From the NCBI GenBank assembly GCA_002730675.1, contig PCAV01000028.1:6796-11949 (forward strand): 5,154 nt of DNA. The letters are read 5' to 3'. Below, in pieces: positions 1 through 5,154 of the stretch; position 1 is the first letter of the stretch, and every line of letters starts with the position of its first letter. The notes beneath the pieces were generated by a model. That model was not told the DNA's origin and made no database searches. It saw only the letters and a program-made list of their open reading frames with translations. The stretch is from Rhodospirillaceae bacterium. GTDB taxonomy: Bacteria > Pseudomonadota > Alphaproteobacteria > Thalassobaculales > Thalassobaculaceae. A program made the translations under genes and the position numbers.

Positions 1-1
1 T

Positions 2-172
2 TCACTTAGGGAAGCTCTTGCTGCACTCGACGCGGATAGATCGTTTTTAACGGAAGGTGGTGTTTTTGATGACGATCAAATCGACGCTTACATCGAGTTA
101 AAAATGGAAGAAGTTCTAGCCTTTGAACAAACTCCACATCCAATAGAGTTTCAAATGTACTATTCAGTCTAA
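2..172 (+). CDS. glnA: Glutamine synthetase type I, C-terminal end (partial)
   Basis: This is the last 56 codons of type I glutamine synthetase, which makes glutamine from glutamate, ammonia and ATP as a cytosolic dodecamer and is the entry point for ammonia assimilation. The reading frame begins [16 protein letters not shown], continues through a GGVF and DAYIELK segment, and ends [13 protein letters not shown]. It matches the proteobacterial GlnA C-terminus (TPHPxEFxxYYSV) almost residue for residue, including the exact end point at the TAA stop. The 5' part of the gene lies outside the window. The regulatory adenylylation tyrosine of this family sits about 70 residues from the C-terminus, so it falls just outside too and its presence cannot be judged. 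The ORF on the opposite strand here (6-215) is a shadow. Confidence 0.95.
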   Translation, partial: SLREALAALDADRSFLTEGGVFDDDQIDAYIELKMEEVLAFEQTPHPIEFQMYYSV

Positions 173-195
173 TATGCTCAAAAGCTTGGATTAAC

Positions 196-226
196 AGGGA
201 GGCCCTGAGTTGCACTGGGCTTCCCT
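196..226. terminator. Hairpin between convergent glnA and threonine-synthase-like gene
   Basis: AGGGAGGCCC (196-205) pairs with GGGCTTCCCT (217-226) over 10 bp with a single G-T wobble and an 11-base loop. It sits in the 68-base gap between two convergent stop codons, the usual place for a shared terminator. Neither side has a proper T-run: the plus side continues AATAAGCG and the minus side GTTAATCC. It is therefore either an imperfect bidirectional intrinsic terminator or a 3'-end-protecting stem. The stem is directly visible; the function is inferred. Confidence 0.55.
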
Positions 227-240
227 AATAAGCGAGACAT

Positions 241-1377
241 CTATTGCCCTAACTCACCATTTTCGATAAAAAAACCGCTAGACTTTAGGCCACTGCCAGT
301 TAACACTACAATAGTAGTTTCATCGGAACCAATCAAATTCTTCGCCCGCAACTTCTCCAATCCAACAGCAGCACTAGCGCACGTTGGTTCAACAAAAAAT
401 CCACTTCGTGATAACTCAAAGGTCGCTTCCAAAATCTCTTCTTCGGTAACGGCCAAGCCACCCCCATTCGTCTTTTTCAGAATATCCAAGACTTTAGTGA
501 GTCTTATGGGTTTATTAATCGCAGTTCCTTCAGCAATTGTTTTTGTAACGATCAAGCTTTCTAGAGCCTGCATTCCGTCTTGCCAGCACGCGACTATTGG
601 ACAGCAGTTTTTTGGCTGGACAACGAATATTTTAGGCAACTTCAAAATTTGTTTTGCTTCTAACAACTCCATAAACGCCATGTAACATCCCAAAACGTTG
701 CTGCCGGCGCCTGTTGGAATTATTATATTATCGGGCGCTTTGAAGCCAAGGTCCTCCCATAATTCATAACCTAATGTTTTTGTCCCTTGTAAAAAAAAGG
801 GGTGCCAGTTGTGGCTCGCATAGAAAATATTTTTTGCCATCTCTAAGGCAGCTTGTTCCGCTTTCGCTCTAGTGCCGGGGATTAAATGAATTTTTGCTCC
901 GTAAGATCTTATTTGTGCGATCTTCGGAGGCGAGGCATTTGAGGGAGCTACTATATTAACAGAGATACCCGCAGCTGCACCGTAGGCTGCTATTGCAGCC
1001 CCTCCATTTCCTGAGCTATCTTCCACCACTTCTTGGATATCTTGCTGTTTTAAAAATGACATCATTGCCGAAGCTCCACGGTCCTTAAAGGAACCGGTTG
1101 GCGAGAACCACTCCAGTTTAAATAAGGCTTTGGTTCCTCTATAGCGATACGGCACTAGTGGTGTACATCCCTCTCCTAAACTAACTGGATTCGGTATTTT
1201 GCAAGGGAACACTTTCTCATAACGCCAGATTGATCTAACACTGTTGTTAATCGATTGTGGGGTTATTCCTTCGGTTTTAGAAAAACTCAATGGCGTTTTT
1301 TTTTCTGAGCACCAGCGAGGCTCCCATAAGTCATACGTCTCCCCGTTATTTTCATCCACTAGGAAAGCTTCTTTCAT
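241..1377 (-). CDS. Threonine-synthase-like PLP-dependent enzyme (fold type II)
   Basis: This 378-residue enzyme belongs to the threonine synthase / cysteine synthase superfamily (PLP fold type II). Threonine synthase converts O-phosphohomoserine to threonine and phosphate. In order it shows: a short N-terminal segment with YDLWEPRW, typical of the short threonine-synthase group; LGEGCTPLVP at about 67-76; the PLP-lysine motif PTGSFKDRG with Lys98; the substrate-carboxylate loop SSGNGG at 121-126; PTGAGS at 221-226; EPTCASA at 330-336; and the closing GSGLK at about 361-365. The ATG at 1375-1377 is chosen because AGGGA lies 10 bases upstream. A TTG ten codons further upstream has no good ribosome site. 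The N-terminal zinc-ribbon cysteines seen in many relatives are mostly missing, with only one CS left, and the usual Thr of the SSGNTG loop is Gly. It could be the cell's threonine synthase or a paralogue acting on another amino acid, since many alphaproteobacteria carry the longer ThrC (about 460 residues) as the biosynthetic enzyme; no symbol is given for that reason. The stop is TAG. It is divergent from parE. Confidence 0.88.
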   Translation of the reverse strand: MKEAFLVDENNGETYDLWEPRWCSEKKTPLSFSKTEGITPQSINNSVRSIWRYEKVFPCKIPNPVSLGEGCTPLVPYRYRGTKALFKLEWFSPTGSFKDRGASAMMSFLKQQDIQEVVEDSSGNGGAAIAAYGAAAGISVNIVAPSNASPPKIAQIRSYGAKIHLIPGTRAKAEQAALEMAKNIFYASHNWHPFFLQGTKTLGYELWEDLGFKAPDNIIIPTGAGSNVLGCYMAFMELLEAKQILKLPKIFVVQPKNCCPIVACWQDGMQALESLIVTKTIAEGTAINKPIRLTKVLDILKKTNGGGLAVTEEEILEATFELSRSGFFVEPTCASAAVGLEKLRAKNLIGSDETTIVVLTGSGLKSSGFFIENGELGQ

Positions 1378-1530
1378 ACTCCCAAAGTCCCTGTTCGCTG
1401 AGGCCAACCAAACTGCCTAAAGGATAAATCAAAATTAACATATAATAACAATATGTTGTATTTTACAAGCAACATATATACTTTATTAGGTGTGTCTCGC
1501 TCTGAAAATATCATGTTGGACAGGTAATTT
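1378..1530. promoter_or_regulatory. Divergent promoter region
   Basis: These 153 bases separate the two divergent start codons and are very AT-rich between about 1430 and 1490. For parE the best -10 match is TATACT (1477-1482), with a weak TTGTAT 15 bases upstream. For the minus-strand gene the best -10 is TATTAT (complement of 1442-1447), with TTGTAA (complement of 1463-1468) 15 bases upstream. Both spacings are short, so these are candidates only. The putative -35 elements of both promoters fall within the inverted repeat at 1451-1477. No small ORF or RNA gene is apparent. Confidence 0.4.
1451..1477. repeat. Perfect 8-bp inverted repeat, candidate operator
   Basis: ATATGTTG (1451-1458) and CAACATAT (1470-1477) are perfect reverse complements separated by 11 bases. 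A second, nested palindrome TTGTA-TTT-TACAA (1456-1468) lies inside it. The site is centred near 1464, roughly midway between the two candidate -10 elements. That is where a dimeric regulator could affect both divergent genes. In an AT-rich background part of this may be chance, but the arms include the non-AT core GTTG/CAAC. I do not recognise the site as that of a known regulator. Confidence 0.45.
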
Positions 1531-3543
1531 ATGAACGACTTATTTCAATCTTCATCTAAGACAAAAGAGATGGATTACTCCGCTAAAGATATCGAAGTTT
1601 TAGAAGGTTTAGAGCCGGTAAGGCGGCGTCCAGGAATGTATATTGGAGGTACCGACCAGCAGGCAATGCATCATTTAGTTGCTGAAGTGTTGGACAACTC
1701 GATGGATGAGGCGGTAGCCGGACATGCAAACAGAATTGAATTACATTTAACGAAGGATCAATCAGTAATAATCACGGATAATGGACGGGGTATTCCTGTT
1801 GATCCACATCCAAAGTTTAAAAATAAATCTGCCCTAGAGGTAATCTTAACAACACTGCACGCAGGAGGTAAATTTTCTGATAAAGTCTACAGTACTTCGG
1901 GAGGGTTGCATGGAGTAGGAATCTCCGTGGTTAATGCGTTATCAGATAGCTTAAATGTGGAGATCGCTAGGGACCAAAGATTATTCTCCCAACAATTCAA
2001 ACAAGGTGCGGCTTTTAGTAGTCTGATAGATGAAGGCCCTGTCAGAAATAGACGCGGCACTAAAATCTGTTTTCATCCAGATCCAGAAATCTTTGGCAAA
2101 AATCCGAATTTTAAGCCCTCAACTTTGTATCAAATGGCAAAATCCAAAGCATACTTATTTAGAGGTGTAGAAATAAGATGGTCATGTGATACGGAATTAA
2201 CTGCAAGTGATCCCAAAACGCCTAGTGCTGAAACAATTCATTATCCAAATGGGTTAATCGATTATCTAAAAAGCGAGTTACGAGACAGAAAGATCATTGG
2301 AAATGCAATATTTTCAAACGAAAAAGACAATGAAACAAATGAAAGAATTGAATGGGCTATTGCTTGGCCAGATGACAATGACGATGGCTTTTTAAACTCC
2401 TATTGCAATACTATTCCTACACCACAGGGTGGAACGCATGAAGCTGGTCTAAAAGCTGCCCTCCTTAAAGGAATAAGAACATATTCAGACCTATCCGGTA
2501 TGACCAAGCGGATATCACAAATAACTACGGAAGATATAACAATAGGCTGTTGCATCGCTTTGTCGACTTTTATACGTGACCCACAATTTCAGGGCCAAAC
2601 AAAAGAAAAGTTGGTAAGTGCACATGCGAATAGATTGGTAGAGCAGGCCATTAAAGATCACTTTGATCATTGGTTGTCGGGCTCTCCGGAACTAGGCAAA
2701 CAGCTTATTGAGCACTTTATCGGTAAGGCAGAGGAAAGACTGCGTAGACGCCAGCAAAAGGAGGTCAGTCGAAAGTCGGCAACTCGCAAGCTACGTCTTC
2801 CAGGAAAACTAACTGACTGCAGTCTCGGGGATGCCAGTGGCACAGAACTTTTTATCGTAGAGGGTGACTCTGCTGGCGGGTCGGCTAAACAAGCTCGTGA
2901 TCGAAAAACCCAAGCCATACTCCCACTCAGAGGAAAAATACTTAATGTCGCAAGTGCATCGGCCGAAAAGCTTCGTGCAAACCAAGAACTAAATGATTTG
3001 ATGCAAGCAATCGGTTGCGGTGCTGGTGAAAATTACAGCGAACATTCATTAAGATACGAAAAAGTAATAATCATGACTGACGCTGATGTAGACGGCGCAC
3101 ATATAGCCTCATTACTTATGACGTTTTTTTACAAACAGACACCTAAGCTAATTGAGAATGGTCATCTTTTCTTAGCGATGCCGCCACTTTTTAGAATAAC
3201 GCAAGGAGGCCAGACATATTATGCCAAAGACGAGTTGCATAAAGACAAAATAATTAATGAACAATTATCATCAAAAACAAAAATTGAAATAAGTCGATTC
3301 AAGGGATTGGGGGAAATGCCCGCGTCTCAATTAAAAGAAACAACAATGTGCCCAGAAAAAAGGAACTTGCTTAAAATAACTGTTCCAAATTTAGATAGTT
3401 TAGAAAGTCACCCCATGAGGTCCAAACTAATGACTCGTCTTGAAGTTGACAAAACTGTTGATACGCTGATGGGCAAAAAACCTGAGCTCAGATTTGCATA
3501 CCTTCAGGAAAACGCAAAGCTTGTAACATCCATCGATGTTTAA
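1531..3543 (+). CDS. parE: DNA topoisomerase IV subunit B
   Basis: ParE is the ATPase subunit of topoisomerase IV, which with ParC decatenates daughter chromosomes and relaxes supercoils. The 670-residue product has the complete layout. The GHKL ATPase comes first: EVLDNSMDEA with Glu52 and Asn56, DNGRGIP at 83-89, GGLHGVG at 124-130. A transducer domain follows, ending in QGQTKEKL with the ATP-contacting Gln356-Thr357-Lys358. The TOPRIM domain has EGDSAGGSAKQARDR from Glu444, PLRGKILN, and the metal-binding TDADVD with Asp517 and Asp519. RFKGLGEM (589-596) and a closing KLMTRLEVDKTVDTLMG-type segment complete it. ParE is favoured over GyrB by the MNDLF start, the alphaproteobacterial ParE signatures and the shorter length (GyrB is about 800). 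The ATG at 1531 has a weak CAGGT ribosome site 6 bases upstream. An internal Met14 is less likely because it would lose the family-typical MxDLF. It ends 9 bases from the convergent reductase stop. Confidence 0.96.
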   Translation: MNDLFQSSSKTKEMDYSAKDIEVLEGLEPVRRRPGMYIGGTDQQAMHHLVAEVLDNSMDEAVAGHANRIELHLTKDQSVIITDNGRGIPVDPHPKFKNKSALEVILTTLHAGGKFSDKVYSTSGGLHGVGISVVNALSDSLNVEIARDQRLFSQQFKQGAAFSSLIDEGPVRNRRGTKICFHPDPEIFGKNPNFKPSTLYQMAKSKAYLFRGVEIRWSCDTELTASDPKTPSAETIHYPNGLIDYLKSELRDRKIIGNAIFSNEKDNETNERIEWAIAWPDDNDDGFLNSYCNTIPTPQGGTHEAGLKAALLKGIRTYSDLSGMTKRISQITTEDITIGCCIALSTFIRDPQFQGQTKEKLVSAHANRLVEQAIKDHFDHWLSGSPELGKQLIEHFIGKAEERLRRRQQKEVSRKSATRKLRLPGKLTDCSLGDASGTELFIVEGDSAGGSAKQARDRKTQAILPLRGKILNVASASAEKLRANQELNDLMQAIGCGAGENYSEHSLRYEKVIIMTDADVDGAHIASLLMTFFYKQTPKLIENGHLFLAMPPLFRITQGGQTYYAKDELHKDKIINEQLSSKTKIEISRFKGLGEMPASQLKETTMCPEKRNLLKITVPNLDSLESHPMRSKLMTRLEVDKTVDTLMGKKPELRFAYLQENAKLVTSIDV

Positions 3544-3555
3544 ATCTTCGATTTA
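3541..3555. repeat. Mini-palindrome joining two convergent stop codons
   Basis: TAAATCTTCGATTTA is a 6-bp perfect inverted repeat with a 3-base TTC loop. Its left arm begins with the parE TAA stop and its right arm ends with the TAA stop of the minus-strand reductase. The stem is short and AT-rich, so it is unlikely to terminate transcription alone. With only 9 bases between the genes there is no room for a conventional terminator, so transcripts probably overlap here. Confidence 0.5.
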
Positions 3556-3882
3556 GTTCTCCTGAAGAGCAAGCCTCTCTAACTTTTCGTAATCAACTTT
3601 TGGTTCTTTGAACAGCTGCTGCAGCGCAAATTCCTTCGCCTTGACCATCTCAACCAAAGCTTGATTGAAAGGAACACTTATATTAAGTGCTTTTGCTTCA
3701 GATACCAACGCCCCGTTTAATGAGTCGATTTCCGTTAACCGGCCAGACTCAACATGCTGCAACATAGAAGGTTTATTATATCGACTGCTTGATAAATCTT
3801 TTACGTAAGTAATCATATCTTTATTCGATACTTTAATACCTTTTGCTTTAACCACAGCCATAATCTCTTCAAGTATCTTTGT

Positions 3883-3885
3883 TTA
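3883..3885 (-). other. Second premature TAA in the reductase (codon 217)
   Basis: On the minus strand the frame reads GAT GAG ATG TAA ACA AAG ATA CTT GAA GAG, that is DEM-stop-TKILEEI. It then continues in the same frame through the complete C-terminal domain. The position is in the variable helix before the C-terminal domain, so the original residue is less certain. CAA, AAA or GAA would each need one change. Confidence 0.8.
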
Positions 3886-4224
3886 CATCTCATCAGCGGC
3901 AGTGTTTTCGGATATTTCTCCAGAACGAAGTTCTATGACGGCACACAACGGATTCATACCACTATTAACAATGAATTTGCCCCATATAACGCCAAGTATA
4001 TCATTTGTTATTTCCGGGCTTAATAACGCGTCTTGAAATACGTTTTCTAGACTTTTTAATCTTAGTGACATGGTCCCATCTAGTTCACAAATAAATGTTG
4101 AGCCACTATTGATATGGTTCACGTGGCCAAGATCTTCTAGTGCAGCACTATGGTAACTAACACCGCCCACAACCCTCTTTGCTCCGAGAACTCTCGACAA
4201 TGCTTCTATGTTTCCGATACCATT

Positions 4225-4227
4225 TTA
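4225..4227 (-). other. First premature TAA in the reductase (codon 103)
   Basis: On the minus strand the frame reads GCT ATA ATC CTT TAA AAT GGT ATC GGA AAC, that is AIIL-stop-NGIGN. The family has a near-invariant LQNGxGN here, so the ancestral codon was almost certainly CAA (Gln), changed by a single C-to-T transition. The downstream frame continues without any shift. Confidence 0.85.
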
Positions 4228-4555
4228 AAGGATTATAGCGTAACCATCAGGTTTTAGTACGGTGGCAGCAGAACGAGCTGCAGATTTCGTTCCCGTTGAA
4301 TGTGCGTGGAATAAGACAATATCAGAGCTATTTTTAAAATCGTTCTCATTGTTACTAATGTTTATTTTGTAAACTTTTTGTATCCTTAGCGCCGATAAAC
4401 GGAAACCGTTTTCTTTAATTTCGTTTACACGATCGCTATTAACATCTAATAAATTTAAGTCGTAACCAGCTTCGATAAGCCTTAATCCGTAAACACCCCC
4501 CATCGCTCCTGCTCCTACCACACAAAATTTCATACCGCTTCCCCATTGATATGAG

Positions 4556-4563
4556 CCCCCCCC
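4556..4563. repeat. Eight-base C/G homopolymer in the elaA-panE gap
   Basis: Eight consecutive C on the plus strand (G8 on the coding strand) lie directly after the elaA stop codon and 22 bases before the reductase ATG. Tracts of this kind can slip in replication. Here it is outside both chosen coding regions and upstream of the ribosome site, so a length change would have little effect on the protein. Confidence 0.6.
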
Positions 4564-4564
4564 T

Positions 4565-5032
4565 TTATACAATTCCTGGTCTATACATTTCTATATGCAA
4601 CACTCCCTCATCATTATAAGGCTTGGAAACAGTTTGATAGTGAAGACTGTGGTAGAAGCTTTCAAGGTGATACTGCGCATTCAGCCTAATAGGATAGTGT
4701 CGATAATTTAACTCACACCACTCATGAGCTTTTTGCATGAGCTTCCTTCCTAATCCGCGATTTCTATGGTTTTTTGAAACCATAACGCGTCCGATAGATA
4801 CTTCGGCATACAAGGACCCAGCGGGAAGTACTCGGCAATATGCTAACAATTTACCGTTATTTATTACCTGTATATGCTGTGAAACTTTATCAAATTCGTC
4901 GATATCTTCATAAATACATTTTTGTTCAATTATGAAAATCTGTTGGCGCATCTTTAATATTTGGTGAAGCTGATGCCTGTTCAATTCTTCAAAGCCCAAG
5001 CATTTCCATTGAAAATCTTTCGAATTATTCAA
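4565..5032 (-). CDS. elaA: ElaA-family GNAT N-acetyltransferase
   Basis: This 155-residue protein is a single-domain GNAT acetyltransferase of the ElaA group, close to the 153 residues of E. coli ElaA. The diagnostic ElaA N-terminal signature is present at about 28-48: MRQQIFIIEQ-x-C-x-YEDIDEFD, which matches the LRxxVFVVEQxCxYxDxD pattern. It is followed by AYCRVLP, IGRVMVS (80-86) and the acetyl-CoA pyrophosphate loop RNRGLG (90-95). LNAQYHLESFYHSLHY (117-132) matches the AQxxLxxFY segment of ElaA, and HIEMYR closes the fold. The physiological substrate of the family is not well defined, so none is assigned. The start is TTG at 5030-5032, with GGAG 7 bases upstream; no in-frame ATG lies between it and an upstream in-frame stop. 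The TTG shares bases with the TGA of the upstream gene (TTGA), which suggests translational coupling. The stop is TAA. Confidence 0.9.
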   Translation of the reverse strand: MNNSKDFQWKCLGFEELNRHQLHQILKMRQQIFIIEQKCIYEDIDEFDKVSQHIQVINNGKLLAYCRVLPAGSLYAEVSIGRVMVSKNHRNRGLGRKLMQKAHEWCELNYRHYPIRLNAQYHLESFYHSLHYQTVSKPYNDEGVLHIEMYRPGIV

Positions 5033-5154
5033 TCCAAAGCTCCATCGTTTTGCATTCGACTCAAACGTGTTTTAGCAACCGCGCTGAGTGGCGCTAGCCT
5101 TATTTTTTTTTCAGGCAAATTGGCTAACCATTTCTCCAAGACACGTAATGTTGT
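5029..5154 (-). CDS. Probable divergent polysaccharide deacetylase (YibQ-like), C-terminal end (partial)
   Basis: An open frame enters from the right edge on the minus strand and gives 41 residues before TGA (5029-5031): TTLRVLEKWLANLPEKKI, then RLAPLSAVAKTRLSRMQNDGALD. The pattern (a helix with LxxWxxxL, then a charged turn, then xLxPxSAxx near the end) resembles the C-terminus of the divergent polysaccharide deacetylase family (YibQ, Polysacc_deac_2), where it forms the last helix and strand of the barrel. Members are usually periplasmic or envelope proteins. The catalytic or metal-binding part is outside the window, so activity cannot be assessed. The stop overlaps the elaA start by one TTGA unit. 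Coding is supported by the absence of stops, the shared boundary with elaA and the motif. The family name is a motif-based inference from a short fragment. A nine-A run lies inside the frame (5102-5110). Confidence 0.65.
   Translation of the reverse strand, partial: TTLRVLEKWLANLPEKKIRLAPLSAVAKTRLSRMQNDGALD

Larger units (their letters stand above)
3553..4533 (-). pseudogene. panE: Ketopantoate reductase (2-dehydropantoate 2-reductase) homologue with two in-frame stops
   Basis: Three consecutive ORFs (4225-4533, 3883-4200 and 3553-3861 as separate reading units) lie in one frame and together make a normal-length ketopantoate reductase of 326 codons, interrupted by TAA at codon 103 (4225-4227) and codon 217 (3883-3885). 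The enzyme reduces ketopantoate to pantoate with NAD(P)H in pantothenate/CoA synthesis. Visible parts are the Rossmann motif GAGAMGG near the N-terminus, the LQNGIGN loop with the TAA replacing Gln, the catalytic Lys186 with Asn190 in WGKFIVNSGMNPL, and KPSMLQHVESGRLTEID with Glu268. The ATG at 4533 has GGGGA 6 bases upstream. There are no frameshifts and the catalytic Lys, Asn and Glu survive, so inactivation is recent or the stops are sequence errors. The cofactor-side Lys of the family's VKAY-like motif appears as His76 (FHAHS), so this may be a PanE paralogue with another substrate rather than PanE proper. It lies 31 bases downstream of elaA. Confidence 0.85.

Noticed and set aside
6..215. 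69-residue ORF on the minus strand
   Set aside because: It is antisense to the clear GlnA C-terminus and runs into the terminator-like hairpin.
497..685. 62-residue ORF on the plus strand
   Set aside because: It lies wholly inside the threonine-synthase-like gene on the other strand and resembles no family I recognise; it is a shadow frame.
2667..2918. 83-residue ORF on the minus strand
   Set aside because: It is antisense to the strongly conserved TOPRIM-proximal part of parE, with Ser/Arg-rich shadow composition.
3553..4533. Three separate small genes in a row
   Set aside because: The three pieces are in one frame and correspond in order to the N-terminal Rossmann, middle and C-terminal parts of a single ketopantoate reductase. 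The apparent starts of the second and third pieces have no role in the family.
3553..4572. TAA reassigned to glutamine in this organism
   Set aside because: glnA, parE and elaA all end at TAA exactly where their families end (for example GlnA at YYSV), so TAA is a normal stop here. The reductase stops are better explained as mutations.
4534..4572. Reductase start at the upstream ATG (4572)
   Set aside because: It would overlap the end of elaA and add a Gly-rich stretch read from the G8 tract. The ATG at 4533 is directly followed by the Rossmann strand and has a good ribosome site.
5102..5110. T9 run on the plus strand as a terminator tail
   Set aside because: It lies inside the minus-strand deacetylase frame, where it encodes Glu-Lys-Lys, and no plus-strand gene ends before it.

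Overview
The window looks like an AT-rich (roughly 40% G+C by eye) chromosomal segment of an alphaproteobacterium. The main evidence is the type IIA topoisomerase B subunit. It is about 670 residues long and has an alphaproteobacterial-style ParE N-terminus (DYSAKDIEVLEGLEPVRRRP) and TOPRIM stretch (EKVIIMTDADVDGAHIASLL). A proteobacterial type I glutamine synthetase C-terminus, an ElaA acetyltransferase and a probable YibQ-type polysaccharide deacetylase tail agree with this. The placement is made by reading motifs, not by a search.

Layout, left to right: the last 56 codons of glnA (+) converge on a threonine-synthase-like PLP enzyme (-), with a hairpin between them. That enzyme diverges from parE (+) across a 153-base promoter region containing a perfect 8-bp inverted repeat. 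parE converges on a ketopantoate reductase homologue (-) with only 9 bases between the two stop codons. Upstream of the reductase on the minus strand are elaA and the 3' end of a probable divergent polysaccharide deacetylase gene. This gives a minus-strand series deacetylase - elaA - reductase, tightly spaced (4-base stop/start overlap, then a 31-base gap) and probably co-transcribed.

The most notable feature is the reductase (3553-4533). It appears as three short ORFs, but all three lie in one frame and are separated only by two TAA codons. Otherwise it is full length with its catalytic residues present. The first TAA sits exactly where the family has Gln in the LQNGxGN motif, so at least that lesion fits a CAA-to-TAA transition. 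It reads as a young pseudogene at the end of its operon. TAA reassignment is unlikely, because glnA, parE and elaA all end at TAA at family-consistent positions.

The genes are otherwise housekeeping: nitrogen assimilation, amino-acid metabolism, chromosome decatenation, pantothenate/CoA-type reduction, acetyl transfer and envelope. I found no RNA gene, mobile element, CRISPR array or defence system, and nothing that supports a new biological system. The only gene-free stretches are short (under 160 bases).
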